Shown piece by piece: positions 37,480-44,760 of a DNA stretch of 64,000 nucleotides. Both the position numbers and the translations under genes were made by a program. Source of the DNA: Aeromonas jandaei (GTDB lineage Bacteria; Pseudomonadota; Gammaproteobacteria; Enterobacterales; Aeromonadaceae); assembly GCF_037890695.1 (NCBI RefSeq), contig NZ_CP149571.1:4246001-4310000 (forward strand), read 5' to 3'. The notes beneath the pieces were generated by a model, which was not told the origin of the DNA, did no database searches, and worked only from the letters and a program-made list of their open reading frames with translations. Within the stretch, counting starts at the first letter, position 1. Each line of letters begins with the position of its first letter.

Positions 37480-38868
37480 ATGAACCCGACCACCCTCTGC
37501 CAACGAGCGTTGACCATGTGTATCAGCTGTTTTTTCCTCGCCGCCTGCGGCCCCAAAATGAGCGACTTTGAGCCCAACACCAGCTACTGGTTCAAGGAGA
37601 AACCGGCAGAGGAGAGTGCCCCGCTGGCACAAGATCTGAAGGTGGATATCGCCATCATAGGTGGCGGCTACAGCGGCCTCTCCAGCGCCTGGCATCTGGC
37701 AAAGGCCAATCCGTCGCTCAAGATTGCCATCTTCGAGGCCAAACAGGTCGGCAGCGGCGCCTCGGGCCGCAACGGCGGCATGGTGCTGCCGGGCTCCGAG
37801 GTGATGGATCTCTATGAAGAGGGGGAAGCGAGCAAGCGCCACTATGATCTGACGGTCGCCAGCATGCACAAGCTGCAAGCACTGGTTGAATCGACCGGCA
37901 TCGATGCCGATATGAGGCTCGATGGTTATGTGGAGGCGATCCTCGATGAGGAGGATATTCCCGAGTACCGCGACTATGTAAAAACCGCCAATCGCCTCGG
38001 CATCCCGCTGCAATACTGGAACGCCGACACCACCGAAGAGAAACTCGGCACCGACCGCTACGCAGGCGCCGTCTACGACCCCAATGGCGGTCAGGTACAC
38101 GCCATGAAGCTGGTCAACGCCCTGCACAAGGCGGTGGAGCAGGCGGGCGTCACCATCTATGAACAGAGCCCGGTTCTCGGGATCAAGGAGGGGAAGCAGA
38201 TCGAACTGAACGTGGCCAACAAGTACAAGGTGACCGCCGACAGCATAGTGCTGGCGACCAACGGCTACACCTCAAAACTTGGCTACTTCAGCGGCCGGGT
38301 CTTTCCGGTACACGCCCAGAGCGCCGTGACCGAACCGCTTACCCGGGATCAGCTCAACGCCATCCAGTGGCAGAGCCGGATGCCCTTTTATGACACCCGC
38401 AACATCCTGTTTCATCTGGTGTTGACCCCGGACAACCGGATCGTCATCGGCGGTGGCAATGCCGAGTACGTCTTCAACGACGGCCTCAACTACAAGGGAG
38501 ACCTCAACCGGGTCAGCGCCATGATGATGAAGGAGCTGGTGACACTCTATCCGGCCCTCAAGGGAATCAAGTTTGAACAGGTGTGGGACGGGGTACTCGG
38601 CATGACCGGCGACAGCACCGAAGCGGTGGGGGTGATGGGAGAGCACAAGAACATCTACTACGCCCTCGGCTACAACGGCCACGGCATCAACCTCTCCTTC
38701 CTGTTTGGCGACATTGTGGCCAGCCTCTATCAAGGCAAGGAGCACCCCTGGTTCAACCACGCCGAGCAGACGCTGCCGATGTGGCTACCGCCGGAGCCAT
38801 TCAAGTCAATCGGCGTCAAGTCGGCCCTGATGTACTACCAGTGGCAAGACAAGGGCTACGACCAGTAA
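37480..38868 (+). CDS. Lipoprotein FAD-dependent oxidoreductase (OrdL/PuuB-like DAO family)
   Basis: The 462-aa protein has a flavin amine/amino-acid oxidase fold: the dinucleotide-binding motif IIGGGYSGLSSA (from residue 59), GSGASGRNGG, and a C-terminal GYNGHGINLSFLFGD segment, as in the gamma-glutamylputrescine oxidase/OrdL family. It differs from the cytoplasmic members in having a lipoprotein signal with lipobox LAAC (C23), so it should be membrane-anchored on the periplasmic side. No twin-arginine motif is seen, so FAD would have to be inserted after Sec export. GGAGC precedes the start. It shares an operon with the ABC-like protein, which may handle its substrate or product. The substrate is unknown. 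Confidence 0.83.
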   Translation: MNPTTLCQRALTMCISCFFLAACGPKMSDFEPNTSYWFKEKPAEESAPLAQDLKVDIAIIGGGYSGLSSAWHLAKANPSLKIAIFEAKQVGSGASGRNGGMVLPGSEVMDLYEEGEASKRHYDLTVASMHKLQALVESTGIDADMRLDGYVEAILDEEDIPEYRDYVKTANRLGIPLQYWNADTTEEKLGTDRYAGAVYDPNGGQVHAMKLVNALHKAVEQAGVTIYEQSPVLGIKEGKQIELNVANKYKVTADSIVLATNGYTSKLGYFSGRVFPVHAQSAVTEPLTRDQLNAIQWQSRMPFYDTRNILFHLVLTPDNRIVIGGGNAEYVFNDGLNYKGDLNRVSAMMMKELVTLYPALKGIKFEQVWDGVLGMTGDSTEAVGVMGEHKNIYYALGYNGHGINLSFLFGDIVASLYQGKEHPWFNHAEQTLPMWLPPEPFKSIGVKSALMYYQWQDKGYDQ

Positions 38869-38888
38869 CCCACCAACGAGCAACAGAA

Positions 38889-38913
38889 AAAGGCACGCCT
38901 CAGGGCGTGCCTT
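38889..38913. terminator. Bidirectional terminator
   Basis: AAGGCACGCC pairs with GGCGTGCCTT around a 4-nt loop, with an A run on one side. It overlaps the end of the convergent methyltransferase gene. Confidence 0.75.
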
Positions 38914-39547
38914 TGTGCAATACCGCCACATCGGCATGAGGCAACTCAAGCTCGGCCTGCCAGCGAGCAGCCAGCACCCGAAACGACGCCTCGGCAAAGA
39001 AGACGATATGGGTAGGATCGTGGCGGTAGCGCCAGTTTTTGAACCGCTCGTCACCGAGCACCCGCTGGGTTTGCAGCACCAGCATGCCGCCGGGCTTGAG
39101 ACAGGCCCACAACCGGTCAAGCACGGCGCGCGGTTCGGCAATGTGCTCGATCACCTCGGTACTGGTGATGAAGTCATACTGACGCGTCAGCAACTCGGGA
39201 AAGTCGGCATAGAACTTGTCATATCCAACCATGTCGTAACCCGCCTCGCGTCCCATCGCCACCAGCGCAGGGCCGGGACCGCAGCCAAAATCAAGGCCGC
39301 TGGCAGGTAGCGGCACCCGCGCCAGCACCTCGCCAAAAGCCCGCATCAGAAACGTGCGATAACGGGGATCATCCACCCGGTTGTCGTGACCGTCGTAGAC
39401 CGCCTTCTCCGCCGCCTCATCCAGATGATCGCCCGCATCCAGCCAGACCAGCTCGCACTGGCGACAGCGGTGATAGCGCTTGCCCGCCACCGGCAAGGGA
39501 TAGGAGTGATGGCTGGCACAGAGGGGGCAACAGGCAGTCGATGACAT
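38900..39547 (-). CDS. Class I SAM-dependent methyltransferase with N-terminal zinc ribbon
   Basis: The 215-aa protein begins with a CPLC...CRQC four-cysteine zinc ribbon (residues 7-36), followed by a Rossmann methyltransferase with the SAM motif GLDFGCGPGPALVAMG, the acidic ITSTEVIEHI segment and LKPGGMLVLQT. The substrate is not evident; relatives act on small molecules or sugars. It stands alone between convergent and divergent neighbours. Confidence 0.82.
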   Translation of the reverse strand: MSSTACCPLCASHHSYPLPVAGKRYHRCRQCELVWLDAGDHLDEAAEKAVYDGHDNRVDDPRYRTFLMRAFGEVLARVPLPASGLDFGCGPGPALVAMGREAGYDMVGYDKFYADFPELLTRQYDFITSTEVIEHIAEPRAVLDRLWACLKPGGMLVLQTQRVLGDERFKNWRYRHDPTHIVFFAEASFRVLAARWQAELELPHADVAVLHKGTP

Positions 39548-39680
39548 GGAGTACCTCGGGATGACGACAGGGGGGCAGCTTGCCTGCGGTACCGGATGCT
39601 GACAACTTTTTTTTGCCGCTTAAGGGTTTCTTAAGTTTGGGCTTTTACTCTGAATCCATCGCAAGAGAAGGAGCCTCCCC

Positions 39681-40352
39681 ATGACCACCGAGATCCAAGC
39701 CCCCTACCGGTTGATCCTGGCCGAATCAGAGCAGCAGGTCATGGCGCTGCAAGCCTATATCCAGGATGCCTACACCCTGGAGTTCAATGCCCGCATTCCC
39801 CATTTCCTGCCCTGCCTGATCGGACTCTATCGCGCCGATGGGACGCTGGTTGGTGCCTGTGGCCTCAACCGTGCCAGCAGCCAGGCCGGCGAGCATCGCC
39901 TCTATCTGGAGCAGTATCTGGAGCAACCGATTGAAGCCTCCATCGAGACTCGCCTTGGCGTTCGCCCCGACCGCCAGCGCATCATCGAAGTGGGCAATCT
40001 CGCCTGTCGCGAGCCGGGCAATGCCCGCCTGATGTTTGCCGCCCTCTGCCGCATGCTGTGTGACAACGCCCTCGACTATGTGGTCTTTACCGGCACCGCC
40101 AAGCTGCGCAACAGCTTCACCCGCCTGCGCCTCAATCCGGTCGAACTGGCCCCCGCCCAGGCCCATCAGGTCGGTGCCGATGCCGCTGCCTGGGGCGAGT
40201 ACTACCGCTGCCAGCCCAAGGTGATGGTGGGAGATATCAATCAGGGGCGGGCAGTGCTCGCCCAGAGCAGTCTGCTGCTCAACCTGCTGGCCCCCATGCC
40301 AGTGCTTTTTACCGATGCAACCCTGACCAGTGAGAAAAGGTGCGCCCAATGA
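39681..40352 (+). CDS. Thermostable hemolysin family protein (GNAT-like fold)
   Basis: The 223-aa protein matches the family named after Vibrio parahaemolyticus thermostable hemolysin. It has no signal peptide, and its core (LVGACGLNRAS, then IIEVGNLACREPGNARLMF) resembles GNAT/acyl-homoserine-lactone-synthase-like acyltransferases. An intracellular acyl-transfer role is therefore more likely than pore formation; this is inference. It is the first gene of a tight cluster with an AMP-forming ligase (4-bp overlap), an iron oxidase-like protein and a dehydrogenase. GAAGGAG precedes the start. Confidence 0.8.
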   Translation: MTTEIQAPYRLILAESEQQVMALQAYIQDAYTLEFNARIPHFLPCLIGLYRADGTLVGACGLNRASSQAGEHRLYLEQYLEQPIEASIETRLGVRPDRQRIIEVGNLACREPGNARLMFAALCRMLCDNALDYVVFTGTAKLRNSFTRLRLNPVELAPAQAHQVGADAAAWGEYYRCQPKVMVGDINQGRAVLAQSSLLLNLLAPMPVLFTDATLTSEKRCAQ

Positions 40353-41827
40353 GCCTGTTCGACGCCATCGCCAAACATGCCCGCGAGAATCCGCAATCAC
40401 CTGCGCTGCTGAGCAGCCAGCAGCGGCTCGACTACCACAGCCTCTGGCAGCAGATCCAGCATCTGGCTGGCAAGCTGCAGCAAGCTGGCATCAAGCGCCT
40501 TTCCCTGCAACTCGACAACGGCTTGCCATGGGCGCTAATGGATCTGGCCTGCACCAAAGCCGGGATCGTGGTCATACCGGTACCCCACTTCTTCAGCCTT
40601 GAACAGCAAGAGTGGCTGCTGGAGAGCAGCGGCGCCGATGCGCTGGTTGGCCCGGCCCATCAGGGATGGCACGCTGCCGAGCCGCTCTTGCTGGTCAGCG
40701 GCGAACTGCCGCTCTGGCGCCGCAAACCGGCAAGCCTCCCGGCATTGCCACAGGGCACTGCCAAGATCACCTACACCTCCGGCACCACGGGCCAGCCCAA
40801 AGGGGTCTGCCTCTCGCTGGCCAGCATGATGGCGGTGTGCGAGTCGTTGGCCGAGCGTGTCGCGCCAGCCAAGGTGGAAAAACACCTCACTCTGCTGCCG
40901 CTGGCCACCCTGCTTGAGAACCTCACCGGCCTCTATGTGCCGCTGCTGACCGGTGCCTGCAGCCGCATTCCATCGCTCGGCGAACTCGGCTTCACCGGCT
41001 CCAGCTCGCTCAATCCCGCCATGCTGGGGGAGGCGCTGCTGCGCTGGTCAACTCACAGTCTGGTGCTGGTGCCCGAGCTGCTGCGCCTGCTGCTGGCGCT
41101 CTGTACCAGTACCCCGGTGCTGGCCCAGCAGCTGCGCGGTCTGCGCTTTATCGCCGTCGGCGGTGGCAAGGTTGCCCCCGATCTTATCGCCCATGCCCGC
41201 CAGCTTGGTCTGCCGGTCTACGAGGGATATGGCCTCTCGGAGTGCTGCTCGGTGGTGGCCCTCAACACCATGGGTGCTGACAAGCCGGGCAGCGTTGGCC
41301 GCCCCCTGCCCCACACCCGTGTCACCATCGGCGACGATGGCGAGATCCTGGTACGCGGCAGTGCCATGCTGGGGTATCTGGGTAGCGATGAGTCAATCCC
41401 CGAGCAGATTGCCACGGGGGATCTGGGCCGCCTCGATGAAGAGGGCTACCTCCACATCACCGGGCGCAAGAAGAATGTCCAGATCACCGCCTTTGGCCGC
41501 AACTTCTCCCCCGAGTGGGTCGAGGCTGAAGCCCAGCTCTGCCCCGCCATCGCCCGTATCGTGGTGTTCGGCGATGGCCAGCCCGCCAACGTGGCGCTGA
41601 TCCAGCCCCTGCCGGGCAAAGAGGCAGAGCTGCCACAACAGATCGAAGTATTGAATCGTCGTCTCCCCGACTACGCCCGCCTGCACCACTGGCTGCCGGT
41701 GGCACTCGACCAGCATCCCGGGCTGCTCACCGCCAACGGGCGGGTGCGCCGGGAAGAGACCTATCGCCAGTTTGCCCAACAGATCAGCCAGTGCCTTGCA
41801 ACCGGCACAACAGGAGAATCCTCATGA
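40349..41827 (+). CDS. AMP-forming acyl ligase (long-chain acyl-CoA synthetase-like)
   Basis: This 492-aa ANL-superfamily enzyme should activate a carboxylic acid as an acyl-adenylate and transfer it to CoA or another acceptor. The A3 motif TSGTTGQPKG starts at residue 143, and the A8 hinge GDLGRLDEEGYLHITGRKKN is intact. The A10 motif reads LTANGRVRR, with Arg465 where the usual catalytic lysine stands. That change may slow or alter the adenylation step. It begins at an ATG overlapping the stop of the hemolysin-family gene and ends overlapping the next gene, so it is translationally coupled on both sides. The natural acid is unknown; a fatty acid is the simplest guess. Confidence 0.88.
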   Translation: MSLFDAIAKHARENPQSPALLSSQQRLDYHSLWQQIQHLAGKLQQAGIKRLSLQLDNGLPWALMDLACTKAGIVVIPVPHFFSLEQQEWLLESSGADALVGPAHQGWHAAEPLLLVSGELPLWRRKPASLPALPQGTAKITYTSGTTGQPKGVCLSLASMMAVCESLAERVAPAKVEKHLTLLPLATLLENLTGLYVPLLTGACSRIPSLGELGFTGSSSLNPAMLGEALLRWSTHSLVLVPELLRLLLALCTSTPVLAQQLRGLRFIAVGGGKVAPDLIAHARQLGLPVYEGYGLSECCSVVALNTMGADKPGSVGRPLPHTRVTIGDDGEILVRGSAMLGYLGSDESIPEQIATGDLGRLDEEGYLHITGRKKNVQITAFGRNFSPEWVEAEAQLCPAIARIVVFGDGQPANVALIQPLPGKEAELPQQIEVLNRRLPDYARLHHWLPVALDQHPGLLTANGRVRREETYRQFAQQISQCLATGTTGESS

Positions 41828-42477
41828 GCTTCTATCAGACTCTGCAACAAGCCACTGCCACTGAGCGCGAGCACCTTTTCAAGGCCCCCATCATCGAAGC
41901 TTGCCGCCGTGGCGACATCAGTCGCGACACCTATCTCGCCTTTCTGGCGCAGGCCTACTATCACGTGCACCACACTGTCCCGCTGCTGATGGCAACCGGC
42001 GGCAAGCTGGGTCAGGAGTATGAGTGGGTACGCGGCGCCATTGCCGAGTACATCGACGAGGAGTACGGCCATCAGGAGTGGATCCTCAATGACATCCGCG
42101 CCTGTGGCGGCGATGCCGAGGCGGTGCGTCACGGCCAGCCCGGCCTGCCCATCGAGCTGATGGTCGCCTTCCTCTACGATCAGATCCAGCGGGGCAATCC
42201 CATGGGCTTCTTCGGCATGGTACAGGTGCTGGAAGGCACCAGCGTCGCCATCGCCCTCACCGTAGCCGACCAGCTGAAAAGCGGCCTCGGGCTGCCCCCG
42301 CAGGCGATGAGCTATCTCAGCTCCCACGGCACCCTGGATCAGGAGCACCTCAAGTTCTTTGAATCCTTGATGGATAAGGTCGAGAGCCCGGCAGATCAGG
42401 CCGCCATCATCCACTCCACCAAGGTGGTCTATCGCCTCTACGGCGAGATGCTCTACAACCTCACCGCCACGCCGTGA
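41824..42477 (+). CDS. Heme-oxygenase-like iron-containing redox enzyme (TenA-like)
   Basis: The 217-aa all-helical protein belongs to the TenA/heme-oxygenase-like superfamily. Candidate iron ligands can be seen: E80 and H83 (EEYGH), E137 (VQVLEG) and H168/D172/H175 (HGTLDQEH). This pattern fits the heme-oxygenase-like diiron oxidases, a group that includes UndA (fatty acid to alkene) and several N-oxygenases, rather than the thiaminase TenA, which uses a cysteine nucleophile. It overlaps the ligase gene by 4 bp (ATGA) and so probably oxidises that enzyme's acyl product or another pathway intermediate. The precise reaction is unknown. Confidence 0.82.
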   Translation: MSFYQTLQQATATEREHLFKAPIIEACRRGDISRDTYLAFLAQAYYHVHHTVPLLMATGGKLGQEYEWVRGAIAEYIDEEYGHQEWILNDIRACGGDAEAVRHGQPGLPIELMVAFLYDQIQRGNPMGFFGMVQVLEGTSVAIALTVADQLKSGLGLPPQAMSYLSSHGTLDQEHLKFFESLMDKVESPADQAAIIHSTKVVYRLYGEMLYNLTATP

Positions 42478-42495
42478 CCAGAAGGAATCCGCATC

Positions 42496-43356
42496 ATGAA
42501 ACTTGAAGGAAAAACGGTGCTGCTCACCGGCGCCAGCGGCGGGATTGGCGAGGAGCTGGCCCAGGAGCTGGCCGCCCAGGGCGCCCATCTGCTGCTGCAC
42601 GGCCGCCGCGCCCCGGCACTGGAGCGCCTGTGCAAGTCGCTGCCACACCCCGAGCGCCATCAGGTGGTGATCGCCGACCTTGGCGTGCCCCACGAGCGAG
42701 CCAAATTGCTGCAACACCCGACGCTGGATAACGGGCTCGACATCCTGATCAACAATGCCGGCTGCAACCAGTTTGCCTGGTTGGAAGATCAGAGCAGCGA
42801 GCAGGTCGAACGCCAGCTGCTGCTCAATATCGAGGCGCCGATCCAGTTGACCCGCGCCCTGCTGCCCCGCCTGCGCAAACCGGGGATCATCATGAACATG
42901 GGGTCAGGGTTTGGCGGCATCGGCTACCCGGGCTACAGCGTCTACTGCGCCACCAAGTTCGCCCTGCGCGGCTTTAGCGAGGCGCTGGGGCGGGAGCTGG
43001 AGGGCAGCGGCATCAAGGTGCTCCACTTTGCCCCCCGCGCCACCCGTACCAAACTCAACTCCGAAGCGGCCTACGAGATGAATGCGGCGCTCGGCACCCA
43101 GACCGACAGCCCGCAGGAGGTAGCCGAAGCGGCCATCATCGCCCTGTGCAACGAGACCCGCCGCAGCTGGCTCGGCTGGCCGGAGAAGCTGTTCGTGCGA
43201 CTCAATGCCCTGCTGCCCGGCATCGTCGACAAGGCGCTGGCCAAACAGCTGCCCATCATTAAACGCTATGCCCGCCAACAGCCGGGCATGGCCGAGAGCA
43301 GCGCGGCGCTGCAGCCCGATCTCTCACGCCCCATCCCGACCAAAAAGGAACTTTGA
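42496..43356 (+). CDS. Short-chain dehydrogenase/reductase
   Basis: This classical SDR (286 aa) has the cofactor motif TGASGGIG at 11-18, NNAG at 86-89 and the catalytic Ser137, Tyr150 and Lys154 (YCATK). HGRR after beta-2 suggests NADPH use. A C-terminal extension (about residues 240-286) is longer than in simple SDRs and may help membrane or substrate contact. It follows the oxidase-like gene by 18 bp and precedes the repeat-protein gene by one base, so it is part of the same transcript. Confidence 0.9.
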   Translation: MKLEGKTVLLTGASGGIGEELAQELAAQGAHLLLHGRRAPALERLCKSLPHPERHQVVIADLGVPHERAKLLQHPTLDNGLDILINNAGCNQFAWLEDQSSEQVERQLLLNIEAPIQLTRALLPRLRKPGIIMNMGSGFGGIGYPGYSVYCATKFALRGFSEALGRELEGSGIKVLHFAPRATRTKLNSEAAYEMNAALGTQTDSPQEVAEAAIIALCNETRRSWLGWPEKLFVRLNALLPGIVDKALAKQLPIIKRYARQQPGMAESSAALQPDLSRPIPTKKEL

Positions 43357-43357
43357 T

Positions 43358-43990
43358 ATGAACGTTGCGCTAAAATCCGCCACCTCCTGCGTCATCGCCC
43401 TCCTGCTTGGCTCGACCTGCGCCCAGGCAGCCACAGATGCCCTCGCCCCCATCCAGCAGCAGTGGGCCGTCTGCCAGTACCAGCAGAGCGGCAAAGGGAA
43501 AGAGAGCTGCCTCGAAACCCTGAGCACCCAGGCCGAAGCGGCCAGCGCCAAGGAGCCATTTCGCACCGACCTGCTCATCTGGTCGGCCATCGTCAAGAGT
43601 ACCTGGGCTGGCGCCAAGGGCGGACTGGGGGCGCTGGGGCTGGTGAAAGAGGCCAAGGCCAAGCTGGAGCTGGCCATCAAGCAGGATCCCAAGGCGCTGG
43701 AGGGCTCCGCCTACACCAGCCTGGGTTCGCTCTACTATCAGGTACCCGGCTGGCCAGTCGGCTTCGGTGATGACGAGAAAGCGGAGCAGCTGCTCAAGCA
43801 GGCGCTGGCCATCAACCCGACCGGCATCGACCCCAACTTCTTCTACGGCGACTTCCTGCTGGATCAGGGGCGCAAGGCTGAGGCCAAAACTTATCTGGAC
43901 AAGGCGATGGCAGCTCCAGCGCGCCCGGGCCGGGAAGTGGCGGACGAGGGCCGCAAAATGGAGATCCGCGAGCGGCTCGCCAAGCTGTAA
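43358..43990 (+). CDS. Exported TPR-like repeat protein
   Basis: The 210-aa protein has a signal peptide (MNVALKSATSCVIALLLGST, cleavage near AQA-ATD), so it is predicted to be periplasmic. The mature part contains helical pairs resembling tetratricopeptide repeats (KAKLELAIKQDPKALEGSAY, KAEQLLKQALAINPTG, KAEAKTYLDKAM). AAAGGAA precedes the start, one base after the SDR stop codon. It is the only exported member of the cluster and may scaffold or deliver the product. Its function is not known. Confidence 0.78.
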   Translation: MNVALKSATSCVIALLLGSTCAQAATDALAPIQQQWAVCQYQQSGKGKESCLETLSTQAEAASAKEPFRTDLLIWSAIVKSTWAGAKGGLGALGLVKEAKAKLELAIKQDPKALEGSAYTSLGSLYYQVPGWPVGFGDDEKAEQLLKQALAINPTGIDPNFFYGDFLLDQGRKAEAKTYLDKAMAAPARPGREVADEGRKMEIRERLAKL

Positions 43991-44018
43991 AGTTCTGCCG
44001 TATCAGAGATCTATTTAA

Positions 44019-44054
44019 ACTCTGCCCACCAGCTTGCATACTGGTGGGCAGAGT
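44019..44054. repeat. Perfect 14-bp stem-loop before the response-regulator gene
   Basis: ACTCTGCCCACCAG and CTGGTGGGCAGAGT form a perfect inverted repeat around an 8-nt loop, 19 bp before the regulator start codon. There is no strong T run, so it may be a terminator for the preceding cluster, a leader structure or a binding site. Confidence 0.65.
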
Positions 44055-44073
44055 CGTTTCAAGGGGAATAACA

Positions 44074-44760
44074 ATGCGGATCCTGCTGGTTGAAGATGAT
44101 GTGATGCTGGGTGATGGCATGCAGGATGCCTTGCGCCACAGCGGTTATACGGTGGACTGGCTGCAACAGGGGTTGCCCGCCCTGACGGCCCTCAAGAGCG
44201 ACGAGTTTGCCGCCCTCATTCTGGACCTCAACCTGCCCGATATCGACGGCCTCAGCCTGCTGCGCAAGCTGCGCCGCGAAGGGCACCAGCTGCCGGTGCT
44301 GATCCTCACCGCCCGCGATGCCCTCGACGATCGGGTCATCGGCCTTGATGCCGGCTCCGACGACTACATGGTCAAACCCTTCGCCCTGCAGGAGCTCAAC
44401 GCTCGCCTGCGCGCGCTGGTGCGCCGCAGCAAGGGGCAGGTACAGGCCGTGCTGGAGTATGGGGAGATCCTCATCTACCCCGAGGCGCAGCAGGTCACCT
44501 ATCGGGGTGAACCGGTCAAGCTCACCCCACACGAATACAAGTTGCTGCAAGAGCTCATCAGCCAGAGCGGCCGGGTGCTGAGCAAGGAGCAGCTGCAACA
44601 GAGCCTCTACGGCTGGGACGAGGGGGCTGAGAGCAATGCGGTGGAGGTACACATCCACCACCTGCGCAAGAAGTTCTACAGCGACCTTATCCGCAATATT
44701 CGCGGCGTCGGTTACATCATTCCCCAGCTTGATCAGGCCAGCCGGAGTGTCACCCGATGA
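44074..44760 (+). CDS. qseB: QseB-like OmpR-family response regulator
   Basis: The 228-aa regulator has a receiver domain with acidic pocket (EDD at 7-9), phospho-acceptor aspartate in LILDLNLPDIDG and conserved lysine in VKPFA. It also has a C-terminal OmpR winged helix (SNAVEVHIHHLRKKF). It resembles QseB/PmrA-type regulators. AAGGGG precedes the ATG giving MRILLVEDD. It overlaps the sensor kinase gene by 4 bp. If the kinase is truly broken, the regulator could be unphosphorylated or driven by another kinase. Confidence 0.88.
   Translation: MRILLVEDDVMLGDGMQDALRHSGYTVDWLQQGLPALTALKSDEFAALILDLNLPDIDGLSLLRKLRREGHQLPVLILTARDALDDRVIGLDAGSDDYMVKPFALQELNARLRALVRRSKGQVQAVLEYGEILIYPEAQQVTYRGEPVKLTPHEYKLLQELISQSGRVLSKEQLQQSLYGWDEGAESNAVEVHIHHLRKKFYSDLIRNIRGVGYIIPQLDQASRSVTR

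Noticed and set aside
39681..40352. Calling the 'thermostable hemolysin' a secreted toxin
   Set aside because: No signal peptide and a GNAT-like pattern; context points to metabolism. The name is kept only as a family label.
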